Source: Plantago ovata (taxonomy: Eukaryota; Streptophyta; Magnoliopsida; Lamiales; Plantaginaceae). From it: a stretch of 64,000 nt of DNA. Shown piece by piece: positions 12,915 through 24,504 of the stretch. The DNA lies in contig CM051455.1 of assembly GCA_028274465.1 (NCBI GenBank), positions 102,794,942 to 102,858,941 of the forward strand. Direction: 5' to 3'. The first letter of the stretch is position 1; every line of letters starts with the position of its first letter. The notes below the pieces were generated by a model that ran no database searches, was not told the origin of the DNA, and saw nothing but the letters and a program-made list of their open reading frames with translations. The position numbers were made by a program, and so were the translations under genes.

Positions 12915-14503
12915 TCCAATGATCTCCTGTCTGACATGTGGAGGGAGTTTTATGGGGATTACCATCCCGATTATTAGTCTTTTCACATGTCCACTCTCAG
13001 CCAACTGAGGCCAAACCGTTCGGTAACATCTAGTATCACTTCTTATTACTCATTCTCTTTTGCTAGGGGCTAGCTTAAGAATCATAAGGGGGGTGGGATG
13101 TGAACCGCGATGTTAAGTATTGTTTGGCTTTGTGTTGATTAGTATCTTGTTCTTTGTTTGCATTTGCATTTGCACGTTTACTGCTTTCTTAGTTTTTAGG
13201 TTGCATTCACTACATTCATCCTAGGATAGTCTTGCATGTTTTATATGGAGTTTATTGCCGAATTTTTTGAACTTTTTTATTGGGTAGATTATCTAACTAT
13301 GCCATTAATCATATGCTTCATCTCTATGAATTTGTTTGAGGTTTTTCTCGCTTGGCTTGTCACATTTATGTATTGCACTTAGTTAAACTTGGTAGTCTCG
13401 ACATCACTTAGTGGTGTATTCTCTACTGCGGTTCACGAAGGCCTTTATAATAGGATGATGCATGTTAGGGTCTTATGGTTGTTTTCTCGAGTAATTATGT
13501 ACCTAAGAGGCAACAAGTCTTCACCATGCTTTGAGATTGCTAAATGCCTAGGAAGGAGGTAGTGTGAGGTTGTGTGATCCTTTGTTTATAACCTATTCTT
13601 TCGAATAGGTTTGCGGAGGGGGTTACACCATCATTAGACTTGTTTTTCATTTTTCAATTCTGTGTTGTGAGTTTATTTTTCCTTTTCCATAAATTTTGTA
13701 CTCCAACCTATTCTTTCAAATAGATTTGGGGAAGTCGTTTGTGAGTCATTTTGTTTCTTTTTCTGTTGTGCTACTGCTGGCTAAAAAAAAAATCGAAAAA
13801 AAGAAAGAAAAATTCCAGGAAAAAAGAAAAAAAGAAAAAAAAGAAACTGGAAAGAAAAAAAAGAAAAGACCCAAAATAAAGCAAAGAAGGGTCCAAAAAA
13901 AGAAAAGCCAAATAGCAGTTTAGCAAAGTGTTGTGTCTCATTTTCCAATTCTTGTAATGTTCGTAATCGTGTTGTAATTTTCTATTTTTTGTCTTTTGTT
14001 TTTGAGTGTCATCTGTTCTAGACCACCCTCGTCCTGCCATTCAGGAAGTGGTGAATAGTTTAAGACTTTGCTTGAGAGATGGGTAGAATAGGGGAGTGTT
14101 ATCTTTCATAGGGAACCCTCCTTCGTTTGATGAGAGACAGTACTGGTTCGACCTCTTTGAGAAAAAAGTCTTAACTTGGTGAACAACATTAAGTCCTCAG
14201 TTTCATAGGCACGGGACAACCATTCGTATTCTAACATGTTTCATTACGTCGTCACTGACTAGGTCCAGGTAGAGAATGTTACGAGAGACTATCTTGTCTT
14301 GACATAAGTGCTTATGTGGATGTGTATGAGTCAATCGAGGCATTCCTCAACCTATATTCATGTTTTGATTTATATGGTTTTTGTTCATATGTTCTTTGAT
14401 AGATTCGATAGATTAGTTCATTTTATTTGGCATGAGACTCCATTTTATGTGTTGCATTGTTTTTTGCATTAGAGTCTAGCTTAGTTGCTTGAGGACAAGC
14501 AAA

Positions 14504-14521
14504 GGTTCGGTTTGGGGAGTT
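14504..14521 (+). promoter_or_regulatory. Polypurine tract of element B
   Basis: GGTTCGGTTTGGGGAGTT directly before the right LTR; identical to the tract of elements A and E read on the other strand. Confidence 0.85.
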
Positions 14522-15734
14522 TGATGAATGTGTATTTTACACTTTCATTTGAGTCTTTTTCACCTATTTTAGCTATCCTCTATGTTAATTTAGATATATT
14601 TTAGTGCATTTTATTAGAATAGTGTCACGTTTCCCTTTAGTTTTTATTTTACAGGTTTTGGTTGAAAAATGAGGATTTTCGGGCCTAATTGGAGTATCTG
14701 AAGGTTTCCGGATAGGATTTGAAGTCTAGGGGTCGGATCTGGAGGTTAGAAGGCCACTAGAAGTCAGAAACCGAGTCCGAAAAGGAGAAGAAATCCAAAA
14801 ACGCGTTGAAAACGCGTAAATTCCCGAAAAATACTCCCGGGCGAATCGCCCGGGATGTGGGGCGAATCACCCCACACCAGGCGACTCGCCCGGTGTGTGG
14901 GGCCCTTCGCCCCACACTATTTCGAAGCCTATATATAGTTGCTCAGTTTTTCTACGATTTTCATACTTTTCCAGACCTATTCTCTCACCTTTCTCTATAG
15001 TTTTAGGTAGGAACTTCCCAGAGCCTGTTCTGGGGGTTCGTAGCTTAGGAGATACTTTTTCATAGCAGTTTGGAGCTTGTAAGATCGCGATTCTTCGGAG
15101 ACTGACAACCTTCGGTAACATTGTATCTTATAGTTTTTCTACTTATTTTTATATATCTTTCAACATGTTTTCTTCTATGATTTCTGTTGATTGCATGACA
15201 ACTATGAGTATCTAAACTTCTCGTTGGTGATAGTATGTGAATTCTTAGCGAAGGGTCGATAATTATGCTAATGGCTATATCGCGCATTATACTCTGTGTT
15301 ATTGCTTTATTTCTTTGATCTATCTAAATCTCTATCTTCGTATTGTTGATTAATGATTGAACACAATTGAACAATTCATTGGTCTTTGACCTATCTAAAT
15401 CTATATCTTCGTAGTGTTTGATAATTACAACAGGACAATTTATTGATCAAAGATCTCCATGCAAAACCGAGGAATTTACGCATGATTATTAACCTGTTAT
15501 GCTTTGAAGGACCATACTATCACCCTCCATTATCTGTTATGAAAAACATTTGCTATATCGTCTGCTATTTTTATATTCTAAATTAGATTTGATAAAGCTA
15601 GTTATAGTCCTTAGAGATCGACACTCGAGGTTATTCTACTGCTACACTACGGTTTTCATTGTAGTTGTGAATTGCCTTTGGCTAAATAACAAATTTATTT
15701 GATAATCCGGAACTGACAATCCGCGCGTTCATCA
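14522..15734 (+). repeat. Element B, 3' LTR (1213 bp)
   Basis: Starts tgatgaatgtg and ends gttcatca. It holds a TATA-like cctatatatag near 14928-14938, just downstream of a palindromic gggcgaatcgccc cluster. Flanking sequence on the right is a Tork-like Copia LTR piece. Confidence 0.85.
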
Positions 15735-16362
15735 ACTCCTTCCCATATTAGAAGTCAAGGGATAAGTTAGATTTTGCTGATCGAGTTTTAATTCGATTGG
15801 GAATGAATCTAGACTTAAATTGGTTTCCTTGTGCAATAATAATTAGATTCTTATTCCTTTATGAAGTCTAATTGATTTTTCTTTAGGCTTCTATTGACTA
15901 CTATTTATAGTAGACTATTAGAGAGCTTTTGACATGGTGAATTCTGAATCATTCACCATGTCTATAGCCGCGCGCGCCACCTTCCAACCGGAGGAAAATC
16001 ACCGCCCCATCTTCTTGGCCACATAAAGAATATCCTAGCATTCTTTCCGATAAGCTGTTCATCCGTGGATACCAAGGTTGAGGTTCCAAGAGCTAGAAAC
16101 TAACTTTTATTGTCTTGCAGATAATCAAAGTATTGCAGATATCTTCGACTTCGACGAAGGAGAAGATTCACCGGACTATTACGAAGACTTCATCGATTGG
16201 CATATCGATTCAATACTTATTCTTTCTTTTGGAGTATTGTAAGTCTTCTGATCAATGTGTTTATTATATACGCTATATGCATGATCAATTAACCTGCATG
16301 TTAAGAAAATTTTGAAATTCCGCTGCGTACCCTAGGGGTAACTCTGACCATATTTTCTTACA
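15735..16362 (+). repeat. Tork-like Copia LTR, 3' piece
   Basis: Shares short blocks with the LTR end at 53029-53466: 'cgtggataccaagg' in the middle and 'aaattccgctgcgta' near the end, and it finishes in ttaca. Its left part is cut off by element B. It lies in the 3' region of the SIRE-like element. No internal Tork domain accompanies it, so it may be a solo LTR or part of one. Confidence 0.6.
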
Positions 16363-16457
16363 GTGGAAATGAAATTCCTGCCCAAGTCCTCGATATCTAA
16401 ATTGTAGATAATCTTGATGACAACACTCTGAAACCAGCAAGTGATGTTGCTGCAGAC

Positions 16458-19400
16458 TTGAGAAGAGCTGCACTTGCTGAAAATGTTGCTGAAGAGATAG
16501 TTGTTGAACAAGCAACTAATCCGGTCCCAGAAATTGCTGAAGCTGCAATTGCTGAAGAACCACTTGCTGAGACTGCAATGGTTCATGTCCCAGAGGTTGC
16601 TGAAACACAACAAGAGACAGTATTTGACGACGCATCTCAAGATGCTGAGAATATTAGACCTAGTTCACCTTTGACCTCTATTGACAAAGTTCAACTGGTG
16701 TTGACTGACCTAAGCCAGCAAATGGACTTGGAGATTGAAGACAACTCCAACAAGTCAGTATACATGTTCATGACAAGCAGTGAACTCAAAGGTCAAGATG
16801 TCTCTGCTCAACTTGTCATTTCAGAGACAAGGGAGATTGTTGAATCTCCACAGCCTTCTCAACTAGAGCAAGAAAAGAAGTCTGCTGAAGAACAAGTCCC
16901 AGATAATGAAGTTGTTATCATTAGGACTGAGTCACCACCTGCCCTTCTTCAGCAGGTAGTTAACTCAGATATAAGCAAAACTTCACTATCTGAAACTTTA
17001 TCTTTTGATGATATAATTGTTTCCTTACAGACTTCTCAAGAAACAAGTCAGAAGATTGTTGAAACTTCTGCACCAAAATCTCAAACTCCTGTTCAGCAGG
17101 TAGATGAAAGTTTTGGTAACTCTACTAAGTTTGAAAACTTAGTGCTTGTATCTAATATAAATTTATTTCAGGATGAACAATTCAAGGATGCTGCCCAAGC
17201 TCCTGAAGCAATGGAAATAGTACCAGCACAACTTGGTGTGCAACATGAGCTTGTTGAACATCAGCAGGTAAATCATGTTACAGTTTGAAACTCTAAAACT
17301 ATTTTCCAAAACCTTCCTGAACTTAACTTTATTCTTTTTCAGGCCCAGAAGGAGACAACTGAAGTGGTTCACATCACTGAAAATTTTGAAGTTAGTTCAG
17401 AAGAACTCTACTCAAACTTCAAAAAGAATACCATGACCAGAGTTGCTAAGTCTGTCAGCAACTGACAACGGTATAGAAGGATGGATTTCTCTGACCTTCA
17501 CCTTCATCTGTCCAATGAGAAAAAGAGAATCTCTTTACTGAGACTCGAGACATTTGTACTCTCAATACTTCCAGAAGAGCTTACATATTCTCAGCTAATG
17601 AACTCAAGTCTGAATGTTCTAATCAGAGAAAATATGAAAGCAAAATTCAAGAGTGCCTCTCCAGCTGAACAAGCTGTGATGCTCAAGGGTTCCTTTGTAC
17701 CCGTGGTGGCTGATCCCCACAAAATCAATGAAGAAGAGGAAGTTACAAGTGCTGCTATGTACAAACATCTCGAGTTAGTCATACTAACGGACGATGATGA
17801 TGAAGAAGAGGATGAAAATATCCCAAAGGATACCAGTGATGATGATGAAGGAAAAGGTTCTAAGGACAACAAGGATGATGATGACGATAATCAAGGTCCT
17901 AGTCCTGATGCTGGTGGAGTTAAACTAACAGTTGCTAAGACTGAAAATCAAAATACTGAGAATCAGCAAGCTGACCAAACTCACAGTCAGCATCAAGAAT
18001 CCACTCCTGCTCCTGCTGAGACAAGTACTCAAGCAACTGAACACGTTGCTGAAACTGAAGAAGAGTACACCAGAAAGCGTGCTGAAATGCACTTAGGCAA
18101 AGCTAAGCTTTCTGATGCCGAGTTAGCATTACTCGAAGCCAAGGTCACTGATCCAAACCTTGAAGATGAAGAAATGAATGAAGATTATCAAAGAGCACTT
18201 CAAAATAGTCTCCAGATTCATGCTAGACATACGCAAAATCTAGACATTGCTCAATCTTCAGAAGTGAACAACACGGAAGTCTCCTCCCTTCCACTTACTA
18301 CTGGTGAAACTCCAGTTGTTGAGTCAAAAGAGTTGCCCTCAACAACCACTCAACCACAAGTGTCTGAAGCTAAAGATTTGGGAACCAAGGTTGCTGGCCT
18401 TGACGAATCTGATGACGAAGAAGATCTTTCTAATTTATCAGAAAATGAAGAAGAAAGAACAAAGAAAATTGAACCCAAAGAGGTTGCAATTCCTCCTCCA
18501 TCTCTCCAAACTGATGAAAGAGATGCTGAGAGAAGTCGCTTGCTGAGAAATGATGATCAATTCGCTACTGAGATCAAAGCTCATTCACTTACTCCCTCTC
18601 TAGTGCCGTTTCCTAACGTTGAGAATTTTACTCCTAGAATAAAGGCACTAATGGTTGTTCACAAAGCATGCCAAGAAGAGGATGATGCATTGCTTCCTGA
18701 GAGTCAGCTTGACATTGGCAAAATAATGGCTACAGTGCTGAAACGCACTACTTCTCTTACCATAGCTCAGAAAGACATCAGTCTACATCACAAAAGCTAT
18801 GAAGAAGATGTCAGTCAAGCACTCAAACTTGCTAAAAGTGCATTAAAAAAGGCTCAGGCTTTCATTGAGAAAAAGTCGACAATGAGTGCAGACATGAGGA
18901 GAACTTGGTTTGTATTAAGGAAGAACAGTCCAAGCTAACTACTGATCAACAAGGCATAATTCTCAAATACAACAGCCTAAGTACTCTTGCTGAAAATTGC
19001 GATGAGTTTTTCTCTTTACACATCTGACCGATGATGCAATCCATGTCTAAGGGGGGAAGATAAACAAAGAAAATATTCAAGATCAAAGAAACCCTCTGCT
19101 GAAGCGCCATTGATACTGCCTGGTCCACCTCCCAGAGAACCTCTTGCTGAAAAAGAGCAAAGTTCTAAGAAACGAGCTGAAACAGATTCTAAGAGAAGTT
19201 CAGCAAATCCAAAAAGGAGAAGAACTTCTGCTGAAACTCAAGAATACTGTCACACTGAGAGTCATCAAAATCTGAATGAAGATGATGATAATGATGATGA
19301 CCAAACAATAGCTCAAGCAATAAGAGCTAAGCCTATTTCTGCCTTAACTCCATCTGGCCATTCCAAACACTTCTCTTCTGACTCAAGATCTTCAGCAAGA

Positions 19401-20147
19401 GATCAAGAAAATGCTAAGTCAAGAAGAAGAAGGCAAAGACAGGAAGAAAAGATGCTAGCCAGCATTGTAATTGGCAATGGCATTGAATATACAAAGACCA
19501 GCAATGAGGAAACAACTCAGAATGTGATCAGAAACCTACATGGTTGCTGGGTCATAAAGCTGGAAGATCTTTTGGCCAATGATTTCTTTCCAACTGCTGT
19601 ACTTAATCAAATGTACACTTGGATTGAATTGAAAGTGCAAAGAAAAGAAAGGGATCCTCCTCCCTACCCAAGGAACATTGCTGCAAAATGGCTGAACTTG
19701 GAAATCTTAGTAAGAAGAACTTCTATCGGCAAGAATATAAAACAAGAGCCCGATTAAATTAAACCGATAGATGTTGCTTACTACAGTGATCCTTTAAACA
19801 AGAAGTCCAAGAAGAAATATGGCTTGATTCCTTATGACTATTTTTATCTCACTGCCAAGGATCAAGAAGAAGATCTTCTCTGGTTAAGAAAGATTCATGC
19901 CAACAAGGGAATTTCAGATACTCAACTTCTCCATGCTAACAATTGGGGCATGCACTTGTGGGTACTTCACTACAAAGAAATGAATGGTGAAAACCATCAT
20001 TACACTGCCTGCAAGAATACAAGGATTATTCAACTTGGAGTCCGTAAGCTACTTAAATATTACGAGAAGGACTGTGTTGAATTCTCTGCTCTTGCTGAGA
20101 AGAGTGTAAGGGAGATTCTTCGGAAATCTTCTACTGGAATAGCTTAA
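16458..20147 (+). pseudogene. SIRE-like element, region downstream of pol (envelope-like position), broken
   Basis: Coding remnants rich in Ala, Glu, Gln and Val with repeated 'AE' steps, then acidic blocks such as DDDDEEEDE, and finally a more globular part containing 'LHANNWGMHLWVLHYKEMN'. SIRE-type Copia elements carry an extra ORF here, sometimes called envelope-like; I see no convincing signal peptide or fusion feature. It is a fossil with several breaks. The function is unknown. Confidence 0.5.
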
Positions 20148-20409
20148 GACCCTTGTAAAAGCTTTGTTTGTTTTGTTTGCTGATTTTTGTAGTTATATCT
20201 CTGAATTTTCTTGTAAACTTACTAAAAGATAACTATCAGCAATAAGTTTTTTGACTCTTATTGGTTTTGATTATGCAAACTACTCTTGCTTACTGTTTTA
20301 TTATTCAAGTATGCTTGCATTATTCAACTGATTTATTCAACATCAGAAACCTCTAAAAGGGTAACAACTAATTTAGCCATGGATTGCTGACATCAAAAAG
20401 GGGGAAATT

Positions 20410-21926
20410 TGTAAGGAAACTTGTAAATTTTGATGAGCAATTAACCATGCTAAATTAAGGAAAGTCCAGTAACTAGTACTCTTAAGGTCCATAAGAATTA
20501 GAATTTTAAGGACATTGTAAAAGAGGAACGTTTGCTGAAGACTTAGTGTAGGTACTAGTTCGGTGCTTTAGTTTTGCTGATGATGTACTTTGTTTTTACA
20601 AATGAACTATTGAAACACTAGAACCGTTCAGAAACTTGAAAATTCGAAGACTGAAGACTTAATAAGATTTCTGAAAATGGTATCTACAAAGGCACATGTT
20701 GCTCAGAAAGTGGAAATTTCAGCAACAACTTGCATAAGTGAAAATCTATATGACAGAGTAGGTTGTGCTTGCTGAAACTGAGACTGACTGCTTGCTGAAA
20801 TACATATGTGACCTCCTTGCTGAAAGTACTTGCATTTTGGCTCCAACGTTCAAATTTGAATTCCATTCAAATGAACATTAAATGCAAAGTAAGCACGTGA
20901 AGAACATGAAGACTAGAAGACAAATGAAGGACGCTGCTGAAAGTAAAAAAGCAAGATAGTGACATCTTAAGGAACAAAGCCTTAGAATTTGAAATTCAAA
21001 CGGCTCCCTTGATTCACTATAAATAGAGGTCATCCGGCAAAGAGTTGAAGTGTGTCAACAACGTGATCAAACTCTCACTTGTGCTTAAACACTCAATCTT
21101 CCATACTCTTTACTGCCTATTGATCCGTTCCAAGACTTAATATTGAAACAAAAGCTACTTGTGAAGAAGTAGAACATTCACGGCTAATAAATTAGTTAAG
21201 TGTTGTTTCTTTCGAACAAGAACAAGTCTTGACACCAGAAACAACTTAACTTGTTTACTGAAAAGTATTCCAAGTTGTGTTTCTTTAGATAACTTGTTAT
21301 AGCTAAAAAAGTTTACTCAAGTCATCTCATCCCAAACCTCTCTAACTGATAAACACCCTTTTTCAGGCGTGAAATTCAGGGGGAATTAATCAATCATAGT
21401 TTTGTTGATTAAGTGTCCCAAGTTTGGTGGAGAACAAGGTTTCGTTCTCTAGTTAGGTTGGAAACGAAGCAAGTGTGCTTTGGTTTCTGAAGAATCATTA
21501 TAATAGGTGTTATAAGGAACCTCAAGCTTATCTTAGTGGATTCAGTACTAGAAAGGACAAAGTGGATTAGTTGAGAGATTACGCCACTCTCAGATACCAC
21601 TATAAAAGTGTTTGTGTGATTTACTTTACCGCATTCAGCTTTCAGCAAGCTTTATTTATTGTACACTGCCACTCTGCTAACTTGCTGAAACTAGCACTCT
21701 CTGAAAAGCACTTATTGTATAAAGACTTCTGCACTCTGTTTTTAAAGTACCAGTAAAACTCGTTACTGAAAAGTAACCAGTACTTGCTGAAAAAGTTAAG
21801 TATCAGCAAACTCATTACTGAAAAGTAATAAGCACTTGTTGAGAAAGTTTTTAAACAACGAAAGTTTGAAAAGACTATTCACCCCCCCCCCCTCTAGTCT
21901 TTTCTTGTTGTTTAAAGGGACCAACA
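20410..21926 (+). repeat. SIRE-like 3' LTR (1517 bp)
   Basis: Starts tgtaaggaaac after the polypurine tract and ends gggaccaaca. A TATA-like ctataaatag lies near 21018-21027. The repeated words 'ttgctgaaa' and 'gtactgaaaag' give a low-order internal periodicity. Confidence 0.65.
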
Positions 21927-21983
21927 AAAGAGACAAGAAAAGATTCGAAGAAAGGGAAACCGACAACAAGAACATGCAAAAAA

Positions 21984-22102
21984 GGGTTGCAACACGAGGA
22001 CTTCCCAGGGGTTCACCCATCCTAGTACTACTCTCGCCCAAGCACGCTTAGCTTCGGAGTTCTGATGGGATCTGGTGCATTAGTGCTGGTATGATCGCAA
22101 CC
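21984..22102 (-). rRNA. 5S rRNA gene copy 1
   Basis: Minus strand from ggttgcgatcatacc to gtgttgcaaccc. The internal control region is recognisable: box A aagctaagcgtgcttggg (a variant of aagttaagcgtgcttggg) and box C gatgggtga. Upstream (higher coordinates) is the A-rich 'ggataaaacgat' near position -30. Confidence 0.85.
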
Positions 22103-22473
22103 GATAGCCTATGCGTAATCTATCGTTTTATCCCTTTACCGGCCGTTGTCTCATCACGGCTTCCTGAGTTATACGCCCCCGACACGTGCGATTTCTTTGA
22201 AATGATAGAGTTTTCCATGCGGAAACGGTGTTTTGAGCACAAGTCATCGCTCCGCCATGAGCGATGCCTGTTTTCGGTCAAATTCCTTTAGCTCGAGGGT
22301 CAAATTCACCCCCGACACGTGTCGTCTCAACGGTGGTGACGTCGGATATCGAAAACATTGTGTATATCATAGAGGACTGCCAAAATAGGTAATATGTATC
22401 GTGTTGGAGGAAGAAAAGAGACAAGAAAAGATCCGGTGAAAGGGAAAACCGACAACAAGAACATGCGCAAAAA

Positions 22474-22592
22474 GGGTTGCAACACGAGGACTTCTCAGGG
22501 GGTCACCCATCCTAGTACTACTCTCGCCCAAGCACGCTTAACTTCGGTGTTCTGAAGGGATCCGGTGCATTAGTGTCGGTATGATCGCAACC
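22474..22592 (-). rRNA. 5S rRNA gene copy 2
   Basis: Same 119-bp unit with its own variants (cgacactaatgcaccgg near the 5' end). Box A and box C are retained. The 3' flank reads 'tttttgcgcatgt', a T-run of the kind that ends RNA polymerase III transcripts. Confidence 0.85.
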
Positions 22593-22961
22593 AATAGCCT
22601 ACGCGTAATCTATCCTTTTATCCCTTTACCAGCCGTTGCCACATCACGGCTTCCTGAGTTAAACGCCCCCGACACATGCGATTTTGTTGAAACGATAGAG
22701 TTTTCCATGCGGAAACGGTCTTTTGAGCACAAGTCATCGCTCCGCCATGAGCGATGCCTGTTTTCGATCAAATTCCTTTAGCTCGAGGGTCAAATTCATC
22801 CCCGACACATGTCGTCTCAACGGTGGTGACGCCGGATATCGAAAACATTGTGTATATCATAGAGTACTGCCAAAATAGGTAATATGTATCGTGTTGGAGG
22901 ATGAAAAGAGACATGAAAAGATTCGAAGAAAGGGGAAACCGATAACAAGAACATGCAAAAA

Positions 22962-23080
22962 GGGTTGGAACACGAGGACTTCCCAGGGGTTCACCAATCC
23001 TAGTACTACTCTCGCCCAAGCACGCTTAGCTTCGAAGTTCTGATGGGATCTGGTGGATTAGTGCTGGTATGATCGCAACC
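22962..23080 (-). rRNA. 5S rRNA gene copy 3
   Basis: Same unit with scattered substitutions, including 'ccaaccc' in place of 'gcaaccc' at the 3' end and changes in the 5' third. Likely a degenerate copy. Confidence 0.8.
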
Positions 23081-23453
23081 TATAGCCTATGCGTAACCTA
23101 TCGTTTTTTATCCCTTTACCGGTCGCTGCCTCATCACGGCTTCCTGAGTTATACGCCCCCGACACATGCGATTTTGTTGAAACGATAGAGTTTTCCATGC
23201 GGAAACGGTGTTTTGAGCACAGGTCATCGCTCCGCCATGAGCGATGCCTGTTTTCGGTCAAATTCCTTTAGCTCGAGGGTCAAATTCGCCCCCGACACGT
23301 GTCGTCTCCACGGTGGTGACGTCGGATATCAGAAACATTGTTTATATCATGGAGGACTGCCCAAATAGGTAATATGTATCGTGTTGGGGGAAGAAAAGAG
23401 ACAAGAAAAGATCCGGTGAAAGGGAAAACCGAAAACAAGAACATGCGCAAAAA

Positions 23454-23573
23454 GGGTTGCAACACGAGGACTTCCTGGGGGGTCACCCATCCTAGTACTA
23501 CTCTCGCCCAAGCTTAACTTCGGAGTTCTAAAGTGATGGGAGTCGGTGCATTAGTGCTGGTATGATCGCAACC
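23454..23573 (-). rRNA. 5S rRNA gene copy 4, degenerate
   Basis: Recognisable over its length but altered in the middle: the box A area has lost the 'gcacg' step of 'caagcacgcttaac', and extra bases occur near 23530-23540. Probably a pseudogene. Confidence 0.75.
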
Positions 23574-23942
23574 AATAGCCTATGCGTAATCAATCCTTTT
23601 ATCCCTTTACCGGCCGCTGCCTCATCACGGCTTCCTAAGTTAAACGTCCCCGAAACATGCAATCTTGTTGAAACGATAGAGTTTTCCATGCAGAAACGGT
23701 GTTTTGAGCACAAGTCATCGCTCCGCCATGAGCGATGCCTGTTTTCGGTCAAATTCCTTTAGCTCGAGGGTCAAATTCTCTCCCGACACGTGTCCTCTCC
23801 ACGGTGGTAACGCCGGATATCGAAAACATTGTGTATATTATAGAGGAATGCCAAAATGGGTAATATGTATCGTGTTGGAGGAAGGAAAAAGACAAAAAAA
23901 GATCCGAAGAAAGGGGAAACCGACAACAAGAATATGCAAAAA

Positions 23943-24061
23943 GAGTTGCAACACGAGGCCTTTCCAAGGGGTCACCCATCCTAATACTACTCTCACCCAA
24001 GCACGCTTAACTTCGGTGTTCTGATGGAATCCTGTGCATTATTGCTGGTATGATCGCAACC
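23943..24061 (-). rRNA. 5S rRNA gene copy 5, degenerate
   Basis: Carries the variants 'aaggcctttccaaggg' and 'aatatgcaaaa' that recur in copy 7 across the 29-kb insertion, which supports one original array. Several substitutions lie in the internal promoter. Confidence 0.78.
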
Positions 24062-24289
24062 AATAGCCTTTGTGTAATATATCCTTTTATCCCTTTACCG
24101 GTCGTTGCCTCATCACGGCTTCCTGAGTTAAACGCCCCCGACACGTGTGATTTTGTTGAAACGATAGAGATTTCCACGCGAAAACGGTGTTTTGAGCACA
24201 AGTCATCGCTCCACCATGAGCGATGCCTGTTTTCGGTCAAATTCCATTAGCTCGAGGGTCAAATTCGTCCCCGACACGTGTCGTCTCAA

Positions 24290-24294
24290 TGGTG
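24290..24294. repeat. Target-site duplication of the Tork-like LTR, left copy
   Basis: TGGTG in the 5S spacer; its partner CGGTG is at 53467-53471. Confidence 0.65.
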
Positions 24295-24504
24295 TGAAAG
24301 TATATATGTCCTAGAGACAACCTACGATAGAGGCGATATGTACTTGATCACATTCAGTTATTGTTATTTATTTATATTCATTTATTTATACATTATTAAA
24401 AAACAATTGGCATTACATTTTTATGAATATATATTATTTGGTTGTTTGAATTATTCAATAAAATGTTCCCAAGGACTTAAGGTAATCACCAAGTTAGTGG
24501 GAGC

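Larger units (their letters stand above)
8201..15734 (+). mobile_element. Element B: related Athila/Tat-like gag-only LTR element, plus strand
   Basis: Seen: a remnant of the left LTR directly right of element A, a gag-protease region (about 8700-10538), a second ORF region (about 11658-12914), a purine-rich tract, a polypurine tract at 14504-14521 and a complete right LTR at 14522-15734. The layout matches element A in the opposite orientation, but the LTR has its own variants, so it is a sister subfamily. There is no pol. It is a broken fossil, shortened inside, with a few breaks in the coding parts. Its left end lies beyond element A, outside the window. Confidence 0.85.
16363..21926 (+). 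mobile_element. SIRE-like Copia element, 3' part only
   Basis: A long acidic coding region after the expected place of pol, then a polypurine tract (aaaaaggggg, ending about 20404) and a 1.5-kb LTR whose end has a C-run and 'ctctagtcttttc' as in SIRE-type Copia LTRs. Only the 3' portion is in the window; the left part is displaced by the Tork LTR and element B insertions. It is a fossil. The right LTR edge at 21926 touches 5S rDNA spacer, so this element too appears to have landed in the 5S array. Confidence 0.65.
21927..24294 (-). repeat. 5S rDNA tandem array, left half (five units of about 488 bp)
   Basis: Five tandem units, each a 119-120-bp 5S gene on the minus strand plus a spacer of about 370 bp. 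Spacers share fixed words such as 'ctcgagggtcaaattc', 'cggatatcgaaaacattg' and 'ggtaatatgtatcgtgttgg'. The array is cut at 24294 by a Tork-like LTR and resumes at 53467. Units differ from each other by several percent, unlike a homogenised active locus. Confidence 0.93.

Noticed and set aside
16458-18938. Long acidic Ala/Glu-rich frames as host structural protein genes
   Set aside because: They lie between the expected pol position and the LTR of a SIRE-like Copia element, show no host intron structure, and lead into its polypurine tract and LTR.
21984-24061. 5S-like sequences as part of Cassandra-type terminal-repeat elements
   Set aside because: Cassandra carries one 5S-like stretch per LTR. 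Here complete 5S genes recur in a regular 488-bp tandem array with a shared spacer, so this is true 5S rDNA.
22001-24061. CRISPR-like spacing of repeats
   Set aside because: The repeats are 488-bp rDNA units in a plant genome, not short repeats with unique spacers.
22091-24250. Series of 60-107-codon frames repeated at the same phase
   Set aside because: They are shadows of the 5S spacer repeated in each unit; no codon bias or start context supports coding.
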